A DNA stretch of 64,000 nucleotides from Eupransor demetentiae (lineage in GTDB: Bacteria > Bacillota > Bacilli > Lactobacillales > Lactobacillaceae), in assembly GCF_963930865.1 (NCBI RefSeq), contig NZ_CAWVOH010000001.1, positions 765,815 through 829,814 on the forward strand, in the 5' to 3' direction. Made by a program: the position numbers and the translations under genes. Below the pieces are notes generated by a model. It saw nothing but the letters and a program-made list of their open reading frames with translations. It did not search any database and was not told where the DNA came from. Shown piece after piece: positions 42,381 through 50,855 of this stretch (the stretch's first letter is position 1; each line of letters opens with the position of its first letter).

Positions 42381-43148
42381 TTAACCGAAACGGCCAGAAA
42401 TGTAATCTTGGGTTTCCTTTTGGCTAGGATCAATGAAAATCTTACGGGTGTCATCAACTTCAATCAAGGAACCATTCAAGAAGAAGGCCGTTCGGTCTGA
42501 AATTCGAGAAGCCTGCGACATCGAATGAGTCACAATGATCATGGCATATTGGTCATGCAAGTTCATCAAAGTCTCTTCGATGTTGTGGCTGGAAACGGGA
42601 TCCAAGGCTGAAGTTGGTTCATCCAGAAGCAAGAGTTCGGGCTGCGTGGCCAAGACACGTGCGATTGAAACACGCTGTTGCTGTCCACCAGACAAACCGA
42701 GTGCTGACTTTTGCAAGTCGTCTTTGACTTCCTCCCAGATAGAGGCAGCCTTCAAGGATTCTTCCATGGCCTGATCCAAAACCTTGCGGTCCTTTACCCC
42801 TGCCAAACGCAAACCGAAGACAACGTTGTCATAGATTGAAAATGGAAAGGGATTGGGCTGTTGAAAGACCATGCCGATTTTCTTACGGAGATCAACCGTG
42901 TCGGTTGTCGGCGCATAGATATCGGAGCCGTTGAAGTTAAAGGAACCTGTCACGGTAACGTTATCTTCCAAATCGTGCATGCGGTTTAGCGCGCGCAAGT
43001 AGGTCGACTTACCGGAACCAGAGGGCCCAATTAAGGCCGTAATCCCCTTTTTAGGGAAATCCAGGTCAATGCCGTGTAAAGCTTCTTTTTGACCGTACCA
43101 GAGGCGTACATCGCGGGTTATTAAGATTTTATCTGCTTGATTGATCAT
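42381..43148 (-). CDS. pstB: Phosphate ABC transporter ATP-binding protein (second copy)
   Basis: 255 aa. Walker A GPSGSGKST, Q-loop VFQQPNPFP, signature LSGGQQQR, Walker B LLLLDEPTSALDP. Overlaps the first pstB by 4 nt. Two tandem PstB ATPases are common in lactic acid bacteria and may form a heterodimer. Confidence 0.96.
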   Translation of the reverse strand: MINQADKILITRDVRLWYGQKEALHGIDLDFPKKGITALIGPSGSGKSTYLRALNRMHDLEDNVTVTGSFNFNGSDIYAPTTDTVDLRKKIGMVFQQPNPFPFSIYDNVVFGLRLAGVKDRKVLDQAMEESLKAASIWEEVKDDLQKSALGLSGGQQQRVSIARVLATQPELLLLDEPTSALDPVSSHNIEETLMNLHDQYAMIIVTHSMSQASRISDRTAFFLNGSLIEVDDTRKIFIDPSQKETQDYISGRFG

Positions 43149-43987
43149 CCAAAGTTACCTGAAATATAATCGTTGGTTAACTGAACCTTAGGTCGAGTAA
43201 AAATCTTTCGAGTTAAGTCGTATTCAATGACCTTTCCCATGTGGAAGAAGGCCGTGTAATCACTAATACGAGCAGCTTGCTGCATATTGTGCGTGACGAT
43301 AATAATCGTATAGTACTTCTTAAGTTCCAAGAGCGTATCTTCAAACTGCGCTGAAGAGATTGGATCCAAAGCCGATGATGGTTCATCCAACAGAAGAATA
43401 TCGGGCTTCAAAGCCAAGGCACGGGCAATCACCAATCGCTGGGCCTGGCCACCTGAAAGAGCCAGTGCTGACTTGTTCAGCTCATCTTTCACCTGGTCCC
43501 ACAGGGCAGCCTGCTTCAAGCTTGTTTCCACGATTTCATCCAGTTGTTCACGCGTGTATTTGCCACGCTGGGTTAAAGCAAAAGTAATGTTGTCGTAAAT
43601 GGACTTCGCAAAGGGATTAGGTCGCTGGAAAACCATACCGATATGACGGCGCATTTCGTAGACATCGATATTCTTAGAATTGATGTCCAAGCCACGGTAC
43701 ATAATCTTTCCCGAGACAGTCGCCACACCATCGTTCATGCGGTTAAGCGAACGGAGGAAGGTTGACTTACCAGAACCAGAGGCTCCAATCAGTGAAGTGA
43801 TTTTATAACGTTCAAAGCGTAAGTCCCCTTCTGACAAGGAAAGCTTGTCGCCATAGCGCACTTGCAAACCTTCAGTTGAGATGGCCACTTCATGCTTGTC
43901 GGGACTCATTTCAATGATGTGTCGTTTAGGCGCTTCTTCTGGAATAAACTCCGAAACTGGCTTTAAATCAATGTTAGGATTGGTCAT
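43145..43987 (-). CDS. pstB: Phosphate ABC transporter ATP-binding protein (first copy)
   Basis: 280 aa with a polar N-terminal extension of about 40 residues before the ABC domain. Walker A GASGSGKST, VFQRPNPFAKS, LSGGQAQR, LLLLDEPSSALDP. I start at the ATG at 43987 with GAGG upstream; a GTG at 44002 that overlaps the pstA stop as GTGA is a possible coupled start. Confidence 0.94.
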   Translation of the reverse strand: MTNPNIDLKPVSEFIPEEAPKRHIIEMSPDKHEVAISTEGLQVRYGDKLSLSEGDLRFERYKITSLIGASGSGKSTFLRSLNRMNDGVATVSGKIMYRGLDINSKNIDVYEMRRHIGMVFQRPNPFAKSIYDNITFALTQRGKYTREQLDEIVETSLKQAALWDQVKDELNKSALALSGGQAQRLVIARALALKPDILLLDEPSSALDPISSAQFEDTLLELKKYYTIIIVTHNMQQAARISDYTAFFHMGKVIEYDLTRKIFTRPKVQLTNDYISGNFG

Positions 43988-43998
43988 TTTATCGAACC

Positions 43999-44883
43999 TC
44001 ACGAACTCGTTAACTTCTTAAACAACTTCATGCCCAATTTACGAGCGGAGAAGTTAAAGATTAAGACCACGATAATCAAGACGGCAGAAGAACCAGCTGA
44101 GACAGCGGACAAATCCGGCATAATTCCTTCCGAATTAATCTTCCAAATGTGAACTGCTAAAGCTTCAGCAGGACGCATGGGGCTCAGCGGGGATGAAATA
44201 TTGAAAGGATTCCAATCGCCAAAGTTCAAGGCCGGCGCGGATTGCCCCGCCGTGAAAATCAAAGCGGCAGCTTCACCGAAGACACGGCCGGCTGACAAAA
44301 CGACCCCCGTTACAATCGAAGGCACAGAAGCCGGTAGGACAACGTGCAAGACCGTTTCCCAACGAGAAAGGCCTAAAGCAGCACCCGCTTCACGTTGTAA
44401 GTTTGGAATTTGGTTTAGGGAAGTTTCAATTGAACGAGTCAAAAGTGGCAAGTTGAAAATGGTCAAGGCAATGGCTCCCGACAAAATCGAGAAACCAATC
44501 TTGAACTTGACAACCAAGAGTAAGAAGCCAAAGAGTCCAACAACAACGGAAGGCAAGGATGATAGAATTTCAATCGCCGTACGAACGATGTTGGTCCAAA
44601 CATTTTGCTTGGCATATTCGTTCAAGTAGATGGCAGCACCCAAGGCAATTGGGAAAGAAATCAACATGGCCAAAACCAAGAGGTAGAAGGAATTAAACAG
44701 TTGAATACCGATTCCTCCACCCGCTTCAAAGGAACGCGCAGGTGCAGTCAAGAAATGCCAGGAAAGCTGAGGCAAACCACGGACCAGAATGTAGGCCAAC
44801 ATAGCAAACAGAATCGTCGCTACCAAGCCAGCAATGGCATAAATGGTAATTGTTGCCACTTTATCAGCAGTTTTTGGATTCAT
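43999..44883 (-). CDS. pstA: Phosphate ABC transporter permease PstA
   Basis: 294 aa with six hydrophobic segments and the permease EAA loop (EAGAALGLSRWETVLHVVLP). The start ATG overlaps the pstC stop as TAATG. Confidence 0.96.
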   Translation of the reverse strand: MNPKTADKVATITIYAIAGLVATILFAMLAYILVRGLPQLSWHFLTAPARSFEAGGGIGIQLFNSFYLLVLAMLISFPIALGAAIYLNEYAKQNVWTNIVRTAIEILSSLPSVVVGLFGFLLLVVKFKIGFSILSGAIALTIFNLPLLTRSIETSLNQIPNLQREAGAALGLSRWETVLHVVLPASVPSIVTGVVLSAGRVFGEAAALIFTAGQSAPALNFGDWNPFNISSPLSPMRPAEALAVHIWKINSEGIMPDLSAVSAGSSAVLIIVVLIFNFSARKLGMKLFKKLTSS

Positions 44884-45806
44884 TACTTTAGCTCTCCTTT
44901 ACGTCCAATTAAACGAATCAAGAGGTTGAAAATCAAAGACATGAGCAACAAGATCATGGCAAGGGTCCACAAAACGTTGTTTTGCAGTGAGCCCATGACC
45001 GTGTTACCAATTCCCATGGTCAAGACTGAAGTCAAGGTTGAAGCAGGTGTGGTCAAAGAAGTTGGCATCAAGGCCGCGTTTCCAATAACCATTTGCACGG
45101 CCAAAGCTTCACCGAAGGCACGGGCCATTCCAAAGACAATCGCCGTTAAAATTCCCGGCGTAGCAGCTCGCAAAACCACCTTGTAGATCATCTGCCAACG
45201 GGTCGCACCGATGGCCAAGGCTGATTCTCGATAGTGACGAGGAACAGACTTAAGCGTATCGACCGTCATCGAAGTCACCGTGGGTAAAATCATGACGAAG
45301 AGCACGATGGTTCCCGACAAAATTCCAAAACCAGACCCACCGACCGTATCACGCATAAAGGGCACAATCACGTTCAGTCCGATAAAACCGTAAACAACGG
45401 AAGGAATTCCGACCAAGAGTTCAATAACCGGTTGCATAATTTTAGCACCGCGCTTTTGAGCGATTTCGGTCATAAAGAGGGCCGTTCCAATCGCAAAAGG
45501 CGTCGCCACAATGGCTGCCAGAAAGGTTACTAAGAAAGAACCCAAAATCATGGGCAAGGCACCAACATAAGGTTGGTGGGTATGAGGATTAACAACGGAA
45601 GGGTTCCAAGTCGTTCCAAACATAAAGTCCGTAAAGGATACTTTATTTTCGAGGAAGGTCGCCATTCCGCGGCTCATAACAAAGGCAAAAATCAAAATCA
45701 CAATGCCGGCAATCAAGGCGAGGGCTGAGAAAGAAATAATCTTTCCACGGCGGTCCCGCTTGGTTGACTCGGAGCGTTGCATAATTTTTTTAGTGATACT
45801 ATCCAT
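44883..45806 (-). CDS. pstC: Phosphate ABC transporter permease PstC
   Basis: 307 aa, six or more hydrophobic segments, EAA loop ESALAIGATRWQMIYKVVL, and the typical GIPSVVYGFIGL. Together with PstA it forms the phosphate channel. Confidence 0.96.
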   Translation of the reverse strand: MDSITKKIMQRSESTKRDRRGKIISFSALALIAGIVILIFAFVMSRGMATFLENKVSFTDFMFGTTWNPSVVNPHTHQPYVGALPMILGSFLVTFLAAIVATPFAIGTALFMTEIAQKRGAKIMQPVIELLVGIPSVVYGFIGLNVIVPFMRDTVGGSGFGILSGTIVLFVMILPTVTSMTVDTLKSVPRHYRESALAIGATRWQMIYKVVLRAATPGILTAIVFGMARAFGEALAVQMVIGNAALMPTSLTTPASTLTSVLTMGIGNTVMGSLQNNVLWTLAMILLLMSLIFNLLIRLIGRKGELK

Positions 45807-45824
45807 TATTTCTCCCTTACTGGA

Positions 45825-46706
45825 TTAGTTCGCACTGATTTTTCCAGACAAAGAACGCTTAATCTGCATATCATTGATTGGAATGTACCCCAGTTTTTTG
45901 ACCAAGGTGCCCTGAATATGCTTACTGTTGAGGTAGTCCAAGAACTTCTGCACATCAGCCTGGGGCTTACCTAGCGTATAGATATGCTCGTAAGACCAAA
46001 TCTTGTACTTACCGTTCTTAACGTTCTCATCGTTAGGCGTGACACCGTCAATCTTCGGTGTGCTTACGGTCTTATCCTGGTAGGCAAAGGCCACATAAGA
46101 AATGGCACCTGGAGTAGTTGAAACAATCGAACGAACCATTCCGGAAGAATCTTGTTCTTGTGCCTCAACACTTTGCTTGCCGTCCATGGCCCACTTCTCA
46201 AAAGCAGCACGGGTTCCGGATCCGGAAGCACGGTTAATGACAACGATCTCTTGATCAGGACCGCCAACTTCGCGCCAATTCTTGATTTTACCAGTGAAAA
46301 TATCACTTAATTGTGTAAGGGTCAGGTCTTTGACGCCGACCTGTGGATTGATAATTGGGGTAATGCCGACGACAGCGACTTGATGGTCGACCAAGTCCTT
46401 CGAATTAATCCCCTTCTTCTCCTCGGCAAACATATCCGAGTTACCAAGATTAACGGCACCCTGGGCAACTTGGCTTAAGCCAGTTCCCGTTCCGCCACCT
46501 TGGACGTTAACGAAAATGCCAGGGTTAGCCTTGGCATACTCTTCGCCAGCTGCTTCAACTAAGGGCTGCAGAGCAGTTGAGCCAACAGCCGTAATCGAAG
46601 TGCCCGACGAGGATTTATCACGGTTGACATAAGCAAGGCTTAGCAAGGCAATAATGGCCAAGCAAATGACCATTAATGTGGTTGAACCGCGGCGAGATTT
46701 TTTCAT
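45825..46706 (-). CDS. pstS: Phosphate-binding protein PstS with N-terminal anchor, no lipobox
   Basis: 293-aa solute-binding protein with phosphate-site motifs VGSTALQPLVEA, QGGGTGTGLSQV, NRASGSGTRAAFEKW and the TPGAISYVAF block. The N-terminus is MKKSRRGS followed by a hydrophobic stretch (about 9-26) and AYVNRDKSS. There is no lipobox: the only cysteine, C15, lies in the middle of the hydrophobic core behind Ile. The protein is therefore either membrane anchored or cut by signal peptidase I at ...SLA. GGGAG precedes the ATG. Confidence 0.95.
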   Translation of the reverse strand: MKKSRRGSTTLMVICLAIIALLSLAYVNRDKSSSGTSITAVGSTALQPLVEAAGEEYAKANPGIFVNVQGGGTGTGLSQVAQGAVNLGNSDMFAEEKKGINSKDLVDHQVAVVGITPIINPQVGVKDLTLTQLSDIFTGKIKNWREVGGPDQEIVVINRASGSGTRAAFEKWAMDGKQSVEAQEQDSSGMVRSIVSTTPGAISYVAFAYQDKTVSTPKIDGVTPNDENVKNGKYKIWSYEHIYTLGKPQADVQKFLDYLNSKHIQGTLVKKLGYIPINDMQIKRSLSGKISAN

Positions 46707-46734
46707 GAAAAGCTCCCAAAATCAATCATTAATT

Positions 46735-46783
46735 CGGTTTACAAGAAACCGTGAAAAATAAAATACATAATTGAAACATGTAT
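46735..46783 (-). promoter_or_regulatory. Two inverted repeats upstream of pstS
   Basis: CGGTTT-ACAAG-AAACCG (46735-46751) lies in the pstS leader; ATACAT-AATTGAAAC-ATGTAT (46763-46783) lies in the promoter area, where TTGTTA and TATGTA-like boxes are seen on the minus strand. Candidates for regulator binding in the phosphate response; no clear PhoP box is visible. Confidence 0.4.
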
Positions 46784-46791
46784 ATTGTAAC

Positions 46792-46816
46792 AAAAAAAAG
46801 CAGCCAATATGGCTAC
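46792..46816 (-). terminator. recA terminator
   Basis: AGCCA-ATA-TGGCT stem with eight T on the minus strand. Confidence 0.78.
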
Positions 46817-46830
46817 TCTTTGGTCTAATC

Positions 46831-47979
46831 TTAAATGATTGGTTCATCGGTTAATCCATCATCTGAATCACCGAGGTCTAAATCTTGATTTTTACTTTTA
46901 TTATCGTCTGCCTTGGCTTCCGAATCCTTAGGGGCTTCAGCCTCTTCATCACCATCTTCGGCAATTCCGTATGCAACACGGACCTTTCGGTATAGTTCAG
47001 CACGCATCTGAGCATGTTCGGGATCGTCCAAATATTCCTTGGCCTTTTCACGACCCTGTCCAATTCGTTCGCCTTCGTAGGCGTACCAGGCACCAGCCTT
47101 ATCGACGATATCCTGATCGACGGCCAAATCCAAAATTTCACCAGTTTGTGAAATTCCCTTACCGTACATGATATCAACTTCGGCAACCTTAAATGGTGGG
47201 GCGACCTTATTCTTAACGACCTTGACCTTCGTCAAGTTACCCATGACGTCGGATCCGTCCTTAATCTGAGTCGAACGACGAACTTCCAAACGAACAGTCG
47301 AGTAGAACTTCAAAGCACGACCACCAGGAGTGGTTTCGGGATTACCAAACATCACCCCAACCTTTTCACGAATCTGGTTGATAAAGATGGCAATCGTTCC
47401 CGTACGGTTCAAAGTACCGGCCAACTTACGTAGTGCTTGACTCATCAAACGAGCCTGCAAACCAACGTGGGCGTCACCCATTTCCCCTTCAATTTCGACA
47501 CGGGGAACCAGGGCAGCAACGGAATCGACAACAATCATGTCAACGGCTCCAGAATTAACCAAAGCATCCGCGATTTCCAAACCTTGTTCGCCAGTATCCG
47601 GCTGAGAAAGCAAAAGTTCATCCTTATTAACGCCTAGCGCTTCAGCATACTTTACATCCAAAGCGTTTTCAGCATCGATATAAGCGGCGGTACCACCATG
47701 CTTTTGAATTTCAGCAACGGCGTGCAAGGCAATCGTCGTCTTACCAGAAGATTCTGGCCCATAGACTTCAACAATACGGCCCTTTGGATAACCACCAACA
47801 CCTAAGGCAATATCAAGCTTAACTGATCCCGATGGACTCGTGGCGATTTGGGTAGTGGCGTTATCGCCAAGGGTCATAATTGCCCCTTTACCAAAATTCT
47901 TTTCAATGCGCTTAAGCGCGTCATCCAAAGCAGCGCGACGGCCGTCTTGCTTACTCTGGCTTGTTTTCTTTGCTACCAT
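46831..47979 (-). CDS. recA: Recombinase RecA
   Basis: Strand-exchange protein and SOS co-protease. The 382-aa protein has Walker A GPESSGKTT, VDSVAALVPR, GNPETTPGG (loop 2) and an acidic C-terminal tail with many Asp/Glu. The start ATG has AAGGAG upstream. Own promoter with an SOS box. cinA, often between pgsA and recA, is missing. Confidence 0.98.
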   Translation of the reverse strand: MVAKKTSQSKQDGRRAALDDALKRIEKNFGKGAIMTLGDNATTQIATSPSGSVKLDIALGVGGYPKGRIVEVYGPESSGKTTIALHAVAEIQKHGGTAAYIDAENALDVKYAEALGVNKDELLLSQPDTGEQGLEIADALVNSGAVDMIVVDSVAALVPRVEIEGEMGDAHVGLQARLMSQALRKLAGTLNRTGTIAIFINQIREKVGVMFGNPETTPGGRALKFYSTVRLEVRRSTQIKDGSDVMGNLTKVKVVKNKVAPPFKVAEVDIMYGKGISQTGEILDLAVDQDIVDKAGAWYAYEGERIGQGREKAKEYLDDPEHAQMRAELYRKVRVAYGIAEDGDEEAEAPKDSEAKADDNKSKNQDLDLGDSDDGLTDEPII

Positions 47980-48009
47980 ATTGAGCTAACTCCTTATAAT
48001 CTACAGCAT

Positions 48010-48038
48010 AGTTTACCTGTTTATTTTTTGAAAAGCAA
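48010..48038 (-). promoter_or_regulatory. recA promoter
   Basis: TTGCTT (48038-48033), a 17-nt spacer and TAAACT (48015-48010) on the minus strand, about 30 nt before the recA start. Confidence 0.6.
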
Positions 48039-48046
48039 GGCTTTTT

Positions 48047-48060
48047 CGAACATTTGTTCG
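48047..48060 (-). promoter_or_regulatory. SOS box (LexA/DinR site) of recA
   Basis: CGAACATTTGTTCG, read CGAACAAATGTTCG on the minus strand, matches the Gram-positive LexA consensus CGAAC-N4-GTTCG. It lies 8 nt upstream of the recA -35 box. It implies a functional LexA in this organism. Confidence 0.88.
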
Positions 48061-48087
48061 CTTATTTTACTTTCCAATTGATTGTAC

Positions 48088-48116
48088 GAAAAAAGCGCCC
48101 AAGGCGCTTATTTTTT
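48088..48116 (-). terminator. pgsA terminator
   Basis: AAGCGCC / GGCGCTT hairpin with T-run on the minus strand, overlapping the end of pgsA. It isolates recA from the ymfF-pgsA operon. Confidence 0.85.
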
Positions 48117-48699
48117 ACATGCCATCTGAGAAAACATCGCGGTTTTGCCAGAAGTAATCGAAACCAGAGTAGATGGTGAAGATTACTGCAATCCACAAGA
48201 GAATGTCACCGATGGCAAATCCCATTAAGTTAAAGGGCCAATTGTGCAAGTACAAGAAGACAATGGCAAACATTTGCGAGAAAGTCTTAATCTTACCCGG
48301 CATGGCGGCCGCTAGAACCTTACCGTTGTTTTCCACGATAAGAGTACGCAAACCGGTCACGGCCAATTCACGAATAACAATGACAGAAGTCATCCAAGCC
48401 GGCACGACCCCAAAAGCTGTCAGATAAATCAAAGCCGTCATCACCAAGAGCTTGTCGGCTAGTGGATCAGCAAACTTTCCAAAATTCGTGACGAGGCCAC
48501 GGGAACGGGCAATCTTGCCATCCAGGAAATCGGTAATTGAAGCAACCGCAAAGACGATGGCAGCAATAATCCAATTCAAAGGCAAGCTTTCACCCGGTGC
48601 TATGATATAGACCGGCCAAGCGTGTGGCACGGACAACAAGAGCATGAAGATTGGAATCAAGAAGATTCGAAAGACAGTTAAACGATTGGGTAAGTTCAT
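48115..48699 (-). CDS. pgsA: CDP-diacylglycerol-glycerol-3-phosphate 3-phosphatidyltransferase
   Basis: Makes phosphatidylglycerol phosphate. The 194-aa membrane protein has the CDP-alcohol phosphotransferase motif DFLDGKIAR...G...D...D (starting near residue 60) and four hydrophobic segments. It uses the glycerol-3-P that GpsA makes. In the Firmicutes order ymfF-ymfH-rodZ-pgsA. Confidence 0.96.
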   Translation of the reverse strand: MNLPNRLTVFRIFLIPIFMLLLSVPHAWPVYIIAPGESLPLNWIIAAIVFAVASITDFLDGKIARSRGLVTNFGKFADPLADKLLVMTALIYLTAFGVVPAWMTSVIVIRELAVTGLRTLIVENNGKVLAAAMPGKIKTFSQMFAIVFLYLHNWPFNLMGFAIGDILLWIAVIFTIYSGFDYFWQNRDVFSDGM

Positions 48700-48710
48700 G
48701 TTAACCTCAC

Positions 48711-49568
48711 TTACTTATTAAAGTTGAAGAGAATGTTCCAAGTTGTGGCCGCAGGGTTCGTTGGCAAATTAGGAACGTCAACATGCTGACCATCAAGTGT
48801 TACAGTCGCCTTCGAAACAGCTGAGAACTGAACGTTAACAGCAGCAGTATTTGCTGGAATTTCAATGGTCTTTTCAGTGTTATTGTTGACCATTTCGTTC
48901 AACAAAACCTTGCTCGTGGCATCGTTAACCTTAACGTTGGTGCCATTACCCTTGATAACCAGCTTGTGGCTCTTAGCTAACTGGCCGCCAAGTGTGTAGG
49001 TCGTCGTTAACTGTTGCGTGTTGGTAGTTGGCTTACCCAGGTTAATCTGATTCTTCTTTGATGAAGATGAAGAAGATGATGACGAACGTGGCACAGACGA
49101 TGAAGTTACCTGCAAATCATTTTGTGATTGGCTAGAATCATTGTTCTTAGACAAACCAGTGTAGACGGCCCAAATAATAATGATGACGGCCAAAACACCA
49201 ATGGCAATCCAGATTCGAGGCACCCAGCCCATCAAACGCGTTTTCACGGATTGTGCGCGGTCCACACCGGCACGAACGATACCGTCATCGTCACGGTGAG
49301 CGTATGAAAGGTCACCAGTCGTCAAAGGCTTTTCGTCGGCTTCACCCAAAACTTCTTCGGGGTCCAGACCAACGACTTCAGCATACTGACGGGCAAAGGC
49401 ACGGGCGTAAAACTTACCAGGTAAGTCATCTTCTCGTCCTTCTTCAATTGCCTTGATATAGCTCGGTTGAATCTTAGTCTCGCGACTTAAATCTTCAATT
49501 GACCAACCCTTTGCCTTACGAGCTGCCTTTAATTGCTCGCATACTGCTTCTGTTAAAATTTCCGCCAT
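48711..49568 (-). CDS. RodZ-like helix-turn-helix membrane protein (YmfM type)
   Basis: 285 aa. N-terminal cytoplasmic HTH (about 7-70: LKAARKAKGWSIEDLSRETK), a membrane span (about 121-141), a poly-Ser linker, and an extracellular DUF4115 beta domain. RodZ links MreB to the cell-wall machinery and MreBCD is encoded nearby (54643-57105), so a role in shape is likely. Confidence 0.9.
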   Translation of the reverse strand: MAEILTEAVCEQLKAARKAKGWSIEDLSRETKIQPSYIKAIEEGREDDLPGKFYARAFARQYAEVVGLDPEEVLGEADEKPLTTGDLSYAHRDDDGIVRAGVDRAQSVKTRLMGWVPRIWIAIGVLAVIIIIWAVYTGLSKNNDSSQSQNDLQVTSSSVPRSSSSSSSSSKKNQINLGKPTTNTQQLTTTYTLGGQLAKSHKLVIKGNGTNVKVNDATSKVLLNEMVNNNTEKTIEIPANTAAVNVQFSAVSKATVTLDGQHVDVPNLPTNPAATTWNILFNFNK

Positions 49569-49578
49569 GATTTCCCGC

Positions 49579-50847
49579 CTAATTTGTTAATTGATATTGG
49601 ATTAAATGTGTATCCTTAAAAAGATGTTGCGCTAATTCGACGATTTGATCGTATTGAACGTTTCTTATCATTTCAATTTTATCAAAGAGCGTTGCCCCAC
49701 ACAAGCTTTCATCCCCGCCAGTCGCAACCTCTTCCAAGGAATTAAGTGATTGTATACTTTCACCAAGACTCGCCACCTTTAAGCTTTCAAATTCTTTACG
49801 GCCCTTTTGCAATACTTCAGCATAGTGCAATAGGCGCTCTTGGATGGCCTGGCGTAATTTTTCACTAAACTTACTTTCCGAAAAGAAAGTAATAAATTGA
49901 TAATTTGGCTGCAGGCTATACTCATAATCAAAGTCTAAATCCAAAATTCCGGCTTCATATAGGCTTTGATACCAATCGGTTTGTTCGCCAAATAATAAGT
50001 CTAGTAGCAAATCCACGGCAATAATTCTTTGACTACGTACTGTCTTCATTTCGACAAACGCTGGTAGCCGTAGGCCCCAAGCAGTTTTAACTTGGTTTAG
50101 GCCCATGGAACGACTCGCATCAAGGCCTTGGTTGGCTTGCGGAGCATTTGAACTGGCTTGCACCCTAACCTTTTGGCGTTTGAGCTTTGCCTGAACCGTT
50201 TGAATTAAGGACCAAGCTTCTGCGGGATTAAAATTACCCGAAACTGTCAGAGTTAAATGGTCGGGCTGATAAAAGGCTTGGTGAAGATCATAGAGCAAGG
50301 CTGGGCTAATCGTCTGAATGCTGGCGACACTGCCCGCAATGTCGGTGGCAAGTGCCGAATTCGGATAAATGGTAGCGAGTAAACCCTGATATAATTGCCA
50401 TTCTGGATTGTCGGCGTACATGCGAATTTCTTCGGCGATGATGCCGACTTCACGTTTAACTTTAGCCTCGGTAAAGTAAGGCTGCTGAACGAATTCTAAC
50501 AAAAGTGTCAAGGCTTCCGGAAAACGCTGGCTAGTCGAAAAGGTGTAGGAAGTTTGCTGATTATTCGTAAAGGCATTTGCATCTGCTCCCAAAGCACTAA
50601 AGCGGTTTAAAACATCCCCGTCGGCCTTGTCGAACATTTTGTGCTCTAGAAAATGTGCGGTTCCCGCCGGAATCCTTTGTTCCTTTCCGCCATCAACCTG
50701 AAAAGACTGGGTCAAGGCACCAAAACGGGTCGTCAGACTGGCAAAGGCCCTGTGATAACTTGGTCGTGGATTCAGGAAGACCCGCAAGCCATCTGTAGTG
50801 ACCAAGTGAATCATTTTTTCTGCTAAATTATGATAAGTTTTTTCCAT
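49579..50847 (-). CDS. M16 family zinc protease, YmfH type
   Basis: 422 aa with the inverted zinc motif HFLEH (GTAHFLEHKMFDK) and the downstream Glu (REVGIIAEEIRMY). In Bacillus ymfF and ymfH are paired and probably form a peptidase heterodimer; the substrate is unknown. AAGGAATTCC precedes the ATG. Confidence 0.93.
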   Translation of the reverse strand: MEKTYHNLAEKMIHLVTTDGLRVFLNPRPSYHRAFASLTTRFGALTQSFQVDGGKEQRIPAGTAHFLEHKMFDKADGDVLNRFSALGADANAFTNNQQTSYTFSTSQRFPEALTLLLEFVQQPYFTEAKVKREVGIIAEEIRMYADNPEWQLYQGLLATIYPNSALATDIAGSVASIQTISPALLYDLHQAFYQPDHLTLTVSGNFNPAEAWSLIQTVQAKLKRQKVRVQASSNAPQANQGLDASRSMGLNQVKTAWGLRLPAFVEMKTVRSQRIIAVDLLLDLLFGEQTDWYQSLYEAGILDLDFDYEYSLQPNYQFITFFSESKFSEKLRQAIQERLLHYAEVLQKGRKEFESLKVASLGESIQSLNSLEEVATGGDESLCGATLFDKIEMIRNVQYDQIVELAQHLFKDTHLIQYQLTN

Positions 50848-50855
50848 GGAATTCC

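Noticed and set aside
45825..46706. C15 of PstS as lipobox cysteine
   Set aside because: It is preceded by Ile and lies in the middle of the hydrophobic core; a lipobox needs Gly, Ala or Ser before the Cys at the end of the h-region.
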